From: JAPLGE01 sp964355545
GTDB lineage: Bacteria > Bipolaricaulota > Bipolaricaulia > UBA7950 > UBA9294
Assembly (NCBI GenBank): GCA_964355545.1
Contig: CAYHEK010000001.1
Coordinates: 1 to 64,000, forward strand
Length of the DNA stretch: 64,000 nt
Direction of reading: 5' to 3'
The notes under the pieces are model-generated. The model did not search any database and was not told where the DNA came from. It saw only the letters and a list, made by a program, of their open reading frames with translations. The translations under genes and the position numbers were made by a program. Shown in pieces: positions 25,273-33,653 of this stretch (the stretch's first letter is position 1; every line of letters begins with the position of its first letter).

Positions 25273-25752
25273 TTGAAAGAAAGAGAGGGGGACGTTATAG
25301 TCTCCCCCGTGCACGCAGGTGGCGCTGGCCGGTTTCCCGTCACCGCGCGGCTCAAGAGAAGGTCTGACCTTTGGCGAGTCTATCGCTGCGGGGTGGCGCG
25401 AAGCGGGGTACTCTTCTCGCTTCACTTTCTTCCCCGCGAAGGAGAGGGGCGCCTGGGGATTCTCGTCCCGCGGCGGTGGGGGGCGGCCGTGGAGAGAAGC
25501 CGCGTGAAGCGGCTTCTGCGGGAGGCTTTTCGTCGCCATCGTAGGTTGTTCGCCGGGGTGGATCTCGTTGTCCGGCTGCACGAGGGCTGCAAGGGACGCC
25601 GCGCGGAGGAGGTCGAGCGGTTGCTCGTCGAGGAGTTCTGCGCGGCGCGCGACGTGGAGGTGAGCGATGAACAAGGAGAGGATCTTCCTGACCAAGGAGG
25701 GACACACCCTCATGCAGAAGGAACTGGACCTTGCGAAGAAGATCCTGTATGA
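25273..25752 (+). CDS. rnpA: Ribonuclease P protein component, with long C-terminal tail
   Basis: Protein subunit of RNase P, which matures tRNA 5' ends. Core: RLKRRSDLWRVYRCG, GRLGILVPRRWGAAVERSRVKRLLREAFRRH (RNR-like helix, here Ser for Asn) and GVDLVVRLHEG. The start is TTG 25273, five bases after AAGGAGGAG; a later GTG at 25309 lacks a site. Family length is about 110-120, here 159. The last 28 or so residues are acidic and lie in an 86-bp overlap with greA. rpmH, the usual neighbour, is absent. Confidence 0.9.
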   Translation: MKEREGDVIVSPVHAGGAGRFPVTARLKRRSDLWRVYRCGVARSGVLFSLHFLPREGEGRLGILVPRRWGAAVERSRVKRLLREAFRRHRRLFAGVDLVVRLHEGCKGRRAEEVERLLVEEFCAARDVEVSDEQGEDLPDQGGTHPHAEGTGPCEEDPV

Positions 25753-26152
25753 GGAGATCCCGGAGAAGCTAGCGGCCTCGAAGATCAGCGGTGGTGACCT
25801 GCGCGAGAACAAAGAGTACATGTACCTGCAGAGTGAGCAACAGTACTACGAGCGCGAGGTGCGACGGCTCACGTCGATCATGGAGGCGGCGGAGATCCTC
25901 CCCGATGAGGAGATCTCGGGGGAGGAGATTGGGATCGGTTCGAGCTTCATCTTGCAGGACCTCGAGATCATGGAGAGCGGTAACTTCACCCTGGTGAGCC
26001 CGGCGGAGGTCGACCTGGAGAAGGGAAAGATCTCGATCGCCTCGCCGGTGGGGACCGCTCTGATTGGAAAGAGCGAAGGGGACGAGATTAAACTCGATCT
26101 GCCCTGGGGAGCGACTCACTTCCGCGTTATCGCCATCAACAAACGGGAATGA
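25667..26152 (+). CDS. greA: Transcription elongation factor GreA
   Basis: 161 aa. The N-terminal coiled coil (FLTKEGHTLMQKELDLA, GGDLRENKEYMYLQSEQQ with the acidic tip) is followed by the C-terminal FKBP-like domain (IGIGSSFIL, ISIASPVGTALIGKSEGDEI). It rescues backtracked RNA polymerase by stimulating transcript cleavage. ATG 25667 follows GGAGGTGA inside the 3' part of rnpA. Its stop overlaps the lysS start (ATGA). Confidence 0.95.
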   Translation: MNKERIFLTKEGHTLMQKELDLAKKILYEEIPEKLAASKISGGDLRENKEYMYLQSEQQYYEREVRRLTSIMEAAEILPDEEISGEEIGIGSSFILQDLEIMESGNFTLVSPAEVDLEKGKISIASPVGTALIGKSEGDEIKLDLPWGATHFRVIAINKRE

Positions 26153-27615
26153 TGGATGACTCCTTAGTTCTGGCGCGGCTGGAGAAGCTGCGCGCCCTTC
26201 GCGAGCAGGGGATCGACCCGTATCCACCACGGTGCACGCGGACGCAGTCGATCGGGGAGATCATCGCCCGTTACTCGCCTCTGAAGCCCGATGAGCGAGG
26301 CGCGGAGCGCGTGGCGGTCGCCGGTCGAGTCATCGCCCTCCGGCAGATGGGAAAGGCGAGCTTCCTTGACCTGCGCGACGGGACGGGACGGATCCAGGTG
26401 CATGCCTCCGTGGATGGCCTGGGCGAGGCTCGCTATCTTTTGCTGCGCACGTGTGACATTGGGGATTTCCTCGGGGTGGGGGGCGAGGTCTTTCGCACCA
26501 AGGCGGGTGAACTGACCGTCGCGGCGTCCGAGTGGACCCTCCTTGCGAAGTCACTCCGTCCGCTCCCGGAGAAGTGGCACGGGCTGAAGGATGTCGAACT
26601 CCGGTACCGGCACCGCTCGCTCGACCTCATCGCCTCCGAGACCGTGCGGGAGGCCTTCGCCTGTCGCTCGCGCATGATCTCCTCTATCCGCGCCGTTCTC
26701 GACCGGCGGGGCTTCTTGGAGGTGGAGACGCCGATCCTGCAGCCGATCGCGGGAGGGGCGACCGCGCGGCCGTTCGTGACCCACCACAACGCGTTGGATA
26801 TCGACCTCTACCTGCGCGTCGCGCCCGAGCTCTACCTGAAACGCCTAGTCATCGGGGGCCTGGAGCGGGTGTACGAGCTGGGGAAGAACTTCCGCAACGA
26901 GGGGGTCTCTACCGAGCACAACCCCGAGTTTACGACGCTCGAGATCTACGAGGCGTACAGCGACTACGAGGGGATGATGGTCCTCGTGGAGGAACTGGTG
27001 GTGGAGGCCGCACAGGCGGCCGTCGGCTCCCTCTCCATTCCCTACCAGGATCACACGATCGATCTCTCGCCGCCTTGGCGGCGGGTCGGGCTGGAGGAGA
27101 CGGTGGAGGAGGCGACCGGGATCACCGTGAGGGGAAGGACGGCCGACGAGATCCGTGCCCAGGCGGCGAGGAGCGGGATGGAGGTTCCTCCAGTTCCCCG
27201 CGGGAAGCTCGTCGAGCACTTGTTCGAGGCCTTCGTCGAGCCAAAGCTCATTTCACCGACGATCGTCAAGGACTACCCACTCGACATCTCACCCCTCGCC
27301 AAGCGGAAGGCAGGGGTGGAGGGGATCGTGGAGCGGTTCGAACTCTTCATCGGCGGGATGGAGATCGCCAACGCCTTTACGGAGCTGAACGACCCGCTCG
27401 ACCAGCGCGCCCGCTTCGAGGAAGAGGAGAAAGGGCGACGGGCCGGGGACGAGGAGGCGCAGCGCCTCGATGAGGACTTCCTGTTCGCCCTGGAGCACGG
27501 GATGCCGCCCACGGGCGGGATCGGGATTGGGATCGACCGGCTGGCGATGCTCCTCACGGGCTCGCGCTCTATTCGCGATGTGATCCCCTTTCCCACCCTA
27601 AGGACGAAGCCATGA
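26149..27615 (+). CDS. lysS: Lysyl-tRNA synthetase, class II
   Basis: 488 aa. The N-terminal OB anticodon-binding domain (VAVAGRVIALRQMGKASFLDLRDG) precedes the class II core. Motif 2 lies in ELGKNFRNEGVSTEHNPEFT, preceded by RVAPELYLKRLVIGG, and motif 3 is GIGIGIDRLAMLLTGS. Starts at ATG 26149, overlapping the greA stop by 4 bp. It ends with another ATGA overlap into the PAP2 gene. The greA-lysS pairing is common in bacteria. Confidence 0.96.
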   Translation: MMDDSLVLARLEKLRALREQGIDPYPPRCTRTQSIGEIIARYSPLKPDERGAERVAVAGRVIALRQMGKASFLDLRDGTGRIQVHASVDGLGEARYLLLRTCDIGDFLGVGGEVFRTKAGELTVAASEWTLLAKSLRPLPEKWHGLKDVELRYRHRSLDLIASETVREAFACRSRMISSIRAVLDRRGFLEVETPILQPIAGGATARPFVTHHNALDIDLYLRVAPELYLKRLVIGGLERVYELGKNFRNEGVSTEHNPEFTTLEIYEAYSDYEGMMVLVEELVVEAAQAAVGSLSIPYQDHTIDLSPPWRRVGLEETVEEATGITVRGRTADEIRAQAARSGMEVPPVPRGKLVEHLFEAFVEPKLISPTIVKDYPLDISPLAKRKAGVEGIVERFELFIGGMEIANAFTELNDPLDQRARFEEEEKGRRAGDEEAQRLDEDFLFALEHGMPPTGGIGIGIDRLAMLLTGSRSIRDVIPFPTLRTKP

Positions 27616-28184
27616 TCCAGACGTGGGCGCGGGTGATAGACCGACTCGACCTCGCGATCGAAGCGATCCTGCGGTGGGACGCCGAGACCCTACGGGCGAT
27701 CAGCGAGCACCCGATCCTGACACGCCTCTCCCGGTTGTTCGTCGTGGCCACCCACCTGGGCGATGGGTACTTGTGGGGAGGGCTCGCCCTGGGGCTCGCC
27801 CTCTTCGGTCGCCCCATCGACCGAACGTACGTCCTGATCGCGCTTGAGATCTCCATCGTCAACATCGTGGTCTTCCGTTTCTTCAAGCTCCTGTTTGGAC
27901 GCCCCCGGCCGACGCTCGTCGTTCCGGCCCTCCGTTCTCGCCTGATCGACAGCTATTCCTTCCCCTCGGGCCACGCGGCCACCGCGTTCGGGATCGTCTG
28001 GGTGATCGCCGTGCACTATCCTCACCTTCTCTTTCAGCTTCCGGCGTACTTTGTGGCGATCACGATCGGGCTTTCTCGTATCTACTTAAAGGAGCACTAC
28101 CCGCTCGACGTCATCTGTGGCGCGCTTCTCGGATCGTTCGTTGCAGCCTACCTTCTCCCGTTGTTCGAGAGGCTTTTGCTTTGA
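27612..28184 (+). CDS. PAP2-family membrane phosphatase
   Basis: 190 aa, with several membrane segments and the three phosphatase motifs: KLLFGRPRP, SFPSGHAAT and SRIYLKEHYPLD. Members dephosphorylate lipid phosphates, for example undecaprenyl pyrophosphate. The substrate is not resolvable. The ATG overlaps the lysS stop by 4 bp, so it is the last gene of greA-lysS-PAP2. Its stop codon lies inside the -35 box of the next promoter. Confidence 0.88.
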   Translation: MIQTWARVIDRLDLAIEAILRWDAETLRAISEHPILTRLSRLFVVATHLGDGYLWGGLALGLALFGRPIDRTYVLIALEISIVNIVVFRFFKLLFGRPRPTLVVPALRSRLIDSYSFPSGHAATAFGIVWVIAVHYPHLLFQLPAYFVAITIGLSRIYLKEHYPLDVICGALLGSFVAAYLLPLFERLLL

Positions 28185-28209
28185 CAAGGCGCAAAGGGCC
28201 ACTTACAAT
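28181..28209 (+). promoter_or_regulatory. Near-consensus sigma-70-type promoter of the aminotransferase gene
   Basis: TTGACA (28181-28186), exactly 17 bases, TACAAT (28204-28209). The -35 overlaps the PAP2 stop codon. It is one of the closest matches to consensus in the window. Confidence 0.8.
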
Positions 28210-28251
28210 AAGGAGTGTTCCGCAAAACCGAGCAACTGAAAGGAGAGATGC

Positions 28252-29478
28252 ATGAAAAGCCACTTTGCCAAACGGGCGTCTGGGGTCAAGCGCTCGGCGA
28301 TCCGAGAGCTGCTCAAGTTGACCGAGCAGCCGGACATCATCTCATTTGCCGGCGGGCTCCCGGATCCCGAGACGCTCCCGCACGAGGAGCTCGCCCGGAT
28401 CGCGGCCGACGAACTGCGTGGGCACTACCGGAATGTCCTGCAGTACGGCCTGACCGAGGGGAGCCTGACCCTGCGGCGAGCGCTCCTTCCTTGGCTTGAG
28501 GAACAGGGCCTTCACGTAGGGGTGGACCAACTCCTCGTGACGACCGCCTCTCAGCAAGGGTTAGATCTTTTGGCAAAGGCGTTCATCGACCCAGGAGACG
28601 TCATCTTCTGCGATCTCCCCACCTACCTCGGGGCGATTCAGGCGTTCAGCCTCTTCCAAGCGGAGAAGATCGGGATCCCTCTCGAGGAGGACGGGATGAA
28701 CCTCGACGTCCTCGAGCAGCGGATTCGGGAGGCCAAGCGGGCAGGGAAGACGCTGAAGGCGATCTACGTCATCCCCAACTTTCAGAACCCAAGCGGAATC
28801 ACCATCTCGTTCGAGAAGAGGAAGGACCTGCTCGAGATCGCTCGTAGGGAGGACCTCTTGATCTTCGAGGACGATCCCTACGGGCAGCTCCGCTTCGCCG
28901 GGGACCCCATCCCCTCAATCCGCAGCATGGACACCGAGGGGCGGGTGATCGTGCTCATGACCCTGTCCAAGGTCCTCGCCGCGGGGCTTCGCCTGGCGGT
29001 CCTCATCGCGGATGGAGAGATGATGGAAGTCCTCGTGCGCATGAAGCAGGCGACCGACCTGTGCACCTCCAAGCTGACTCAGCACCTGGCGGCGCGGTAC
29101 TTCAAGGAGTACGGCATGAAGGAGCACTTGAAGACCCTGCGGGTGCGCTACTGCATCAAGCGCGACGCCATGGTCGCTGCCCTCGAGAAGTACATGCCCG
29201 CGGAGGAGGGGATCACGTGGACGCGCCCGGACGGAGGCCTCTTCCTGTGGGTTTGTCTCCCTAAGGGGGTCGATACCGAGGAGATGTTCCCCCGCGCCGT
29301 GGCGCACAAGGTGGCGTACGTGGTCGGTAGCGCGTTCTACGTGGACGGGACGGGACAGAGCACGATGCGACTGTGCTTCTCTGCGAGCTCAGAGGAGGAG
29401 ATCGACGAAGGGATCAAGCGCCTGGCCGCGGTCGTGCGCGAGGAGCTCGCCGCGAAGCGAGTCGGTTCAGCCGCCTGA
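28252..29478 (+). CDS. PLP-dependent aminotransferase, class I fold (LysN/MocR-domain type)
   Basis: 408 aa. Features: ISFAGGLPDPETLP at the N-terminus, QYGLTEGSLTLRRAL, VTTASQQGLDLLAKAFIDPGD, VIPNFQNPSGIT, FEDDPYGQLRF and the PLP lysine in TLSKVLAAGLRLAV. This matches the 2-aminoadipate/aromatic/branched-chain aminotransferase group of fold type I, without an attached GntR domain. Donor and acceptor cannot be specified. ATG 28252 follows AAAGGAGAGATG. It has its own strong promoter and a clear terminator. Confidence 0.9.
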   Translation: MKSHFAKRASGVKRSAIRELLKLTEQPDIISFAGGLPDPETLPHEELARIAADELRGHYRNVLQYGLTEGSLTLRRALLPWLEEQGLHVGVDQLLVTTASQQGLDLLAKAFIDPGDVIFCDLPTYLGAIQAFSLFQAEKIGIPLEEDGMNLDVLEQRIREAKRAGKTLKAIYVIPNFQNPSGITISFEKRKDLLEIARREDLLIFEDDPYGQLRFAGDPIPSIRSMDTEGRVIVLMTLSKVLAAGLRLAVLIADGEMMEVLVRMKQATDLCTSKLTQHLAARYFKEYGMKEHLKTLRVRYCIKRDAMVAALEKYMPAEEGITWTRPDGGLFLWVCLPKGVDTEEMFPRAVAHKVAYVVGSAFYVDGTGQSTMRLCFSASSEEEIDEGIKRLAAVVREELAAKRVGSAA

Positions 29479-29517
29479 CGGGAAGGCGTTTCCTGCCGGT
29501 TTCAGGGGTTTTGGTGG

Positions 29518-29547
29518 CGAGGAGGAAAACCTCCTCGTCGTTTTTTT
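29518..29547 (+). terminator. Rho-independent terminator of the aminotransferase gene
   Basis: Perfect 8-bp stem CGAGGAGG/CCTCCTCG with AAAA loop (29518-29537), then TCG and seven T (29541-29547). It touches the stop of the convergent M42 peptidase gene. Confidence 0.88.
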
Positions 29548-30619
29548 ACTTGCTCGGCCTCGCTCGCGGGGCGAGCGCCTCTGGGAGAGCCTTCACAAAA
29601 CCGACCACGAGGCGGATCGTGTTCTCCAGGTCCTCGAGGAGGAGGGTGGAGGTCGGGGAGTGGATGAATCGACAGGGGACGGAGACGACTCCGGCGAGGA
29701 TCCCGCCTCGCGCCACGTGGATCGCGCCGGCATCAGTCCCCCCGTACACCGGAAGTTTATATTGGTAGGGGATGGAAGCCTTCTCGGCGGTCCCCTCCAG
29801 AGCCTCGACGATCCCCCGTGAGACGATGATCGTACGGTCGGCGACGGTGATCGCCGGGCCGCGGCCGAGCCGGACCGGCTGGTTCTCCTCAGGGACTCCG
29901 GGCATGTCGGCCCCGATCGTGCCTTCGAGGGAGAGGGCGACATCCGGATCGACCTGATAGGCGGCGGTGCGCGCTCCGCGCTGACCCACCTCCTCCCCCA
30001 CGACGAAGGCGAAGACGACGTTCGCCTCGAGGCGCGCCTCCGCCAGGCGGCGCGCCGTCTCCACGAGGACTGCGCACCCGGCCCGATCGTCGAGCGCCTT
30101 TCCACTCACGTACCCGGGACGGAGTTCGCAGAAGGGATAGTGAATGGTGAGGGGGTCGCCGATGCGAAAGCCCATCTTGGCTGCGTCCTCGCGCGAGGGG
30201 GCGCCCACGTCGATGAACAGGGATTCGATCGGGATCGGGCGCTTCCGCTCCTCTTCGGGAACGATGTGCGGCGGCGCGGACCCGATCACCCCGTAGCGCT
30301 TCTCGCCTGCGCGGGTGAGGATCTCCACCCGGTGGCTGGGGAGGATCCGCGGGTCCCACCCTCCGAGCGGGGCGAAGCGGAGGTATCCGTGTTCGTCGAT
30401 CCACTTCACCATGAACCCGATCTCGTCCATGTGGGCGTCGAGCATCAGGGTGAAGTCGCCCTTTCCCTTGCGCCTGGCGAGAAGGTTCCCCAACGGATCG
30501 GTACGGACCTCATCGACGTAGGGCGAAATGAGGTCCTCGATCCTCTCCCGCACCGCGTCCTCAAAACCGCAGACGCCGAAGGCGTCGGAGAGCTCACGCA
30601 AGAGAGCGATCGAGTCCAT
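29546..30619 (-). CDS. M42-family metallo-aminopeptidase
   Basis: 357 aa, the TET-type cytosolic aminopeptidase family (FrvX/YsdC/PepA-like). Metal ligands and catalytic residues are visible in LMLDAHMDEIGFMV (His/Asp), GKALDDRAGC, FVVGEEVGQRGA (Glu), SLEGTIGADMPG and RFIHSPTST. The start is ATG 30619 behind AAAGGAGGATCTCG; 19 further residues upstream are unlikely to be translated. Probably clips peptides delivered by cytosolic proteases such as HslUV. Confidence 0.93.
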   Translation of the reverse strand: MDSIALLRELSDAFGVCGFEDAVRERIEDLISPYVDEVRTDPLGNLLARRKGKGDFTLMLDAHMDEIGFMVKWIDEHGYLRFAPLGGWDPRILPSHRVEILTRAGEKRYGVIGSAPPHIVPEEERKRPIPIESLFIDVGAPSREDAAKMGFRIGDPLTIHYPFCELRPGYVSGKALDDRAGCAVLVETARRLAEARLEANVVFAFVVGEEVGQRGARTAAYQVDPDVALSLEGTIGADMPGVPEENQPVRLGRGPAITVADRTIIVSRGIVEALEGTAEKASIPYQYKLPVYGGTDAGAIHVARGGILAGVVSVPCRFIHSPTSTLLLEDLENTIRLVVGFVKALPEALAPRARPSK

Positions 30620-30703
30620 CGAGATCCTCCTTTCTTCTAGCGCACGATTATAGGGAGGAAGGAAGAGGCCGGCCAAGGGCCCGTTGGGTCCCGTTCCTGG
30701 GCG

Positions 30704-32551
30704 CTATTCTTTTCTCTCTTTGAGGTGGCGCACGATCGTCTCGGCGAGGGAGCGAGGGATCCCCGGGACCGCGGCGATCTCTTCACGGCTTGCGCGGGAG
30801 AGCCTCTCCAGGGACCCAAAGGTTTTGATGAGGGTCTGCCGGCGCTTGGGGCCGATCCCCGGGATCGCGTCGAGCGCGGAAGCGAGGCTTCGCGCCCCGC
30901 GCAGGCGACGGTGGTAGGTGATGGCGAAGCGGTGGGCCTCGTCGCGGATCTCGCGCAGGAGGAGGAGAGCCTTTCCGCTCGATGGAAGGCGGAGGGCGTG
31001 CGAGGCTCCCGGCCGGAAGACCTCCTCGAGGCGCTTGGCGAGGCCGACCGCCTCGATCCCCTCGACCCTAAGCTCGCGCAAGACGGAGAGAGCCACGTTC
31101 AGCTGTCCCTTCCCGCCGTCGACCAGGAGAAGGTCGGGGAACTCGAAGAACTTCCCTCTCGCGGCGGCGGGGGTCGCGATCTCCACGAGGCCGCGCCGGA
31201 AGCGACGGCGGAGGACCTCGGCCATCATCGCGTAGTCGTCCGGCTTCCCCGAGATCCGGACCTTGAAGCGGCGGTAGGCGTCGCGCCGGGGCCTCCCGTC
31301 GACGAAGACGATCATCGACCCTGTCGCCTCGCCTCCTTGGGTGTTCGAGATGTCGAAGGCCTCGATCCGCCGCGGGAAGACGGACAAGGAGAGGGCCTCC
31401 ACGAGCGAGGTGAGGGAAGCGGTGGCCTCCCCTTTCTGCGCGGAGGAGATCCTCTCTCCCTGGAGGGCATAACGCGCGTTCTCGGAGGCGATCTCGAGGA
31501 GGCGGCGCTTCTCCCCCCGCCTGGGGATCTTGATCTCGACGCGCTTCCCCCGCAGGGAGGAAAGCCAAGAAGAGAGCCCTTCCGCCTCCGCCACCTCCGT
31601 GGGGAGGAGGATCTCCTCGGGGATCGCGCTCGCCTCGGCGTAGTACTGGGTGAGGAAGGCGGAGAGGACGTCCGCCTCGCACGGCTCTCCGGGCGCGCGC
31701 AGGTGGAAGGTCTCCCGACCGATCAGGCGGCCGGCGCGGACGAGGAAGGCCTCGACACAAGCCTCCTCTTCTTCCACGGCGACGCCGATCGCGTCGCGAT
31801 CGACGAGGTCCGACAGGGCGACCGACTGGCGCTCGGAGGCGCGCACGAGGGCCGTGAGCTGATCGCGCACGGCGGCCGCCTGCTCGAACCGCTCCTCTTC
31901 GGCGGCACAGGCCATCCTCTCCTTCAGGCGGCTTGAGAGGCTCGAGATCCGCCCCTCGAAGAGCATCGAGGCTCCTTCCACGGCCTCGGCGTAGTCCTCC
32001 GCACTGACGAGGCCCGCGCACGGCCCGAGGCATCGGCCGATGTGGTAGTTGAGACAGGGCCGGCGCGGCTTGGGGAGCGGAAGTTCGAGCGTGCAGGTGC
32101 GGATCGGAAAGAGTTTCTGGGCGAGCTTGAGGGTCGCGCGCATCGCCTTTGCATTCGTGTAGGGGCCGAAGTACCTCGCCCCGTCCCTCTGGCGGCGCCG
32201 CACGACGAGGACGCGCGGAAACGGCTCGTTCGTGATCTTGAGGTAAGGATAGCGCTTGTCGTCGCGCAAGCGGATGTTGAACGCCGGCTGGTGGCGTTTG
32301 ATGAGGGTGTCCTCGAGGAGGAACGCCTCCGACTCGGTCTCCGTCTGGATCACCTCGAAGTCGGCGATCTCACAGACGAGGGTCTGGGTCTTCCACGCTC
32401 TCTCCCTGCTCGAGTGGAAGTAGGAACGGACGCGGTTCTTGAGGACCGCGGCCTTCCCCACGTAGATCACCTTCCCGCGGGCGTCCTTCATCAGGTAGAC
32501 CCCCGGCGAGGAGGGGAGGGAGGAGAGCCTCTCTCTTAGAGAATCGATCAT
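30704..32551 (-). CDS. uvrC: Excinuclease ABC subunit C
   Basis: 615 aa nucleotide-excision-repair endonuclease. N-terminal GIY-YIG nuclease: SSPGVYLMKDARGKVIYVGKA and LKNRVRSYF. The UVR/UvrB-binding motif is in ERFEQAAAVRDQLTAL. The C-terminal RNase H-like nuclease has FDISNTQGGEATGSMIVF and LLLVDGGKGQLN, followed by helix-hairpin-helix DALPGIG-like sequence ALDAIPGIGPKRRQTLIKTFG. The start ATG 32551 begins IDSLRERLSSLPS as in the family; the reading to 32626 is unsupported. Confidence 0.96.
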   Translation of the reverse strand: MIDSLRERLSSLPSSPGVYLMKDARGKVIYVGKAAVLKNRVRSYFHSSRERAWKTQTLVCEIADFEVIQTETESEAFLLEDTLIKRHQPAFNIRLRDDKRYPYLKITNEPFPRVLVVRRRQRDGARYFGPYTNAKAMRATLKLAQKLFPIRTCTLELPLPKPRRPCLNYHIGRCLGPCAGLVSAEDYAEAVEGASMLFEGRISSLSSRLKERMACAAEEERFEQAAAVRDQLTALVRASERQSVALSDLVDRDAIGVAVEEEEACVEAFLVRAGRLIGRETFHLRAPGEPCEADVLSAFLTQYYAEASAIPEEILLPTEVAEAEGLSSWLSSLRGKRVEIKIPRRGEKRRLLEIASENARYALQGERISSAQKGEATASLTSLVEALSLSVFPRRIEAFDISNTQGGEATGSMIVFVDGRPRRDAYRRFKVRISGKPDDYAMMAEVLRRRFRRGLVEIATPAAARGKFFEFPDLLLVDGGKGQLNVALSVLRELRVEGIEAVGLAKRLEEVFRPGASHALRLPSSGKALLLLREIRDEAHRFAITYHRRLRGARSLASALDAIPGIGPKRRQTLIKTFGSLERLSRASREEIAAVPGIPRSLAETIVRHLKERKE

Positions 32552-32735
32552 CGAAGGATCCCGACCTATGGTAGCCGGGGGCGGAGAGGCTCTCAAACAG
32601 GCAAAGTGTGGTCCGTCACGACTCACACCTCCTCCACATTGCGTTCACGGAGGGTCCACAATCGGAGAGTAGAGTGAGGGTGTACGAGAACAAGGGCGTT
32701 GGTACCTCCCTTCGAGAAAGAGCGACGAGAGACCC
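32552..32735. other. Gene-free stretch before an orphan terminator
   Basis: No convincing gene. A + strand transcript ending at the terminator at 32736-32767 would start here. A weak TTGCGT at 32639-32644 has no good -10. A possible 33-codon reading from GTG 32681 would run through the terminator stem, so it is not called. Confidence 0.4.
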
Positions 32736-32767
32736 GGAGGCCCCGCGAGGGGCCTCCTTCATTTTTT
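32736..32767 (+). terminator. Strong Rho-independent terminator with no gene upstream
   Basis: Perfect 9-bp stem GGAGGCCCC/GGGGCCTCC closed by a GCGA tetraloop (32736-32757), then TTCATTTTTT. It points along the + strand, yet the upstream gene (uvrC) is on the - strand. Therefore it may end an unrecognised small RNA. Confidence 0.85.
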
Positions 32768-32773
32768 ATAGGA

Positions 32774-32873
32774 CTAGTACTTAGCAGCGTAAGTCCGCGC
32801 AACGCGGTTTGAGGTCTGCTGCCGCTTCCAGTCGAAGTCCGTCATGGCGTGTACTTATGCAGGCAAGTACTAG
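32774..32873. mobile_element. 100-bp MITE-like element with imperfect terminal inverted repeats
   Basis: The left end CTAGTACTTAGCAGCGTAAG (32774-32793) is matched on the other strand at the right end (CTAGTACTTGCCTGCATAAG, ending at 32873). About 22 of 29 terminal bases agree and the first nine are identical. It encodes no protein. CTAG at both ends may be a target duplication. The stop codon of the beta-barrel gene (32870-32872) lies in the right repeat. Only one copy is visible. Confidence 0.5.
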
Positions 32874-33442
32874 ATGTAGTAGTGCGCGCCGATCCCGCCG
32901 GCGAGGAGGGAGAAGTTGAGAGGGTCGAGGAGGTCCCAGGTGAGGCCGTACTCGAACGTCCCGGCGAGGCGAGGTAGCCAAATCCCCTCGACCTCGATCG
33001 CGCCCATCCCGGACAGGATCGCCCTCTCAAGGCGGGAGCCGATCTTCGGACGATCCGTTCCTGGAAGGGGCGCCACAGCTTCTTCGAAGACGAAGGTGAG
33101 GGCCGGTCCGCCGGCGAAGAAGTAGTTCACGTTCCCGTCTCGGCGCACTGGGAGGAGGACCTTGGCAGAGAGCGAGAGCTCGAGGCGGCGGACCTCCCTC
33201 TTTTCGGGCGAATCTGGCCCGCTCGCAGTCTCGCCGAGATCCACGGGACGGGAGGACGGATTGGGGAAGATGTTGAACTCGACCCCGAGCCCGTCCGCAT
33301 GGAACCAGCGGATGCTAAACCCGGTGAACGGGTAGTTGAACTGGATTCCGATCCCCCATCCTTTGTCCGGGATCTCCGCCTGCGCCAGCAGGGCGACCAG
33401 GACGACGAAACCGCACCCAAGAAGGAAAACTCTTCTTTTCAT
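32870..33442 (-). CDS. Secreted beta-barrel-like outer membrane protein
   Basis: 190 aa. A signal peptide KRRVFLLGCGFVVLVALLAQA is followed by alternating amphipathic strands rich in aromatic and Gly residues (GWGIGIQFNYPF, GFSIRWFHADGLGVEF, RLELSLSAKVLLPV, NYFFAGGPALTFVF, FSLLAGGIGAHYYI). This fits a small outer-membrane barrel ending in an aromatic-rich strand. No named family is recognised. ATG 33442 follows AAAGGAGGGCG. The TAG stop is supplied by the MITE-like element, so an older, longer C-terminus may have been cut. Confidence 0.7.
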   Translation of the reverse strand: MKRRVFLLGCGFVVLVALLAQAEIPDKGWGIGIQFNYPFTGFSIRWFHADGLGVEFNIFPNPSSRPVDLGETASGPDSPEKREVRRLELSLSAKVLLPVRRDGNVNYFFAGGPALTFVFEEAVAPLPGTDRPKIGSRLERAILSGMGAIEVEGIWLPRLAGTFEYGLTWDLLDPLNFSLLAGGIGAHYYI

Positions 33443-33545
33443 CGCGCCCTCCTTTCTTTGGGACGAGCGTATGTCTCTTTCTTCGCTCGGTCAATGCGGT
33501 TGACCGTCTCTGGAATGCCTCTATAATTCGGATGTGTAAGGCCCT

Positions 33546-33621
33546 GGGGGCGTAGCTCGAACGGGAGAGCGCCTGCTTTGCAAGCAGGAGGATGGCGGTT
33601 CGAATCCGCTCGCCTCCACCA
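33546..33621 (+). tRNA. tRNA-Ala (TGC)
   Basis: Acceptor GGGGGCG/CGCCTCC with one G-T pair. Anticodon arm CCTGCTTTGCAAGCAGG shows TGC, T-arm GGCGGTTCGAATCCGCT, and CCA is encoded at 33619-33621. It stands at the left edge of the accessory region. Confidence 0.95.
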
Positions 33622-33653
33622 CGCCGACGGCGAGGGAGCCACCACAGCGAGCC

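Noticed and set aside
30725..31936. 403-aa open frame on the + strand
   Set aside because: Antisense shadow of uvrC, which is unambiguous.
32681..32782. Possible 33-codon peptide from GTG 32681
   Set aside because: It would run through the terminator stem and T tract and has no good ribosome site.
33592..33630. tRNA-Ala 3' end as att site matching the 47-bp repeats
   Set aside because: Both contain GTTCGAA and CTCCAC, but the rest does not align and the repeat cannot form a T-arm.
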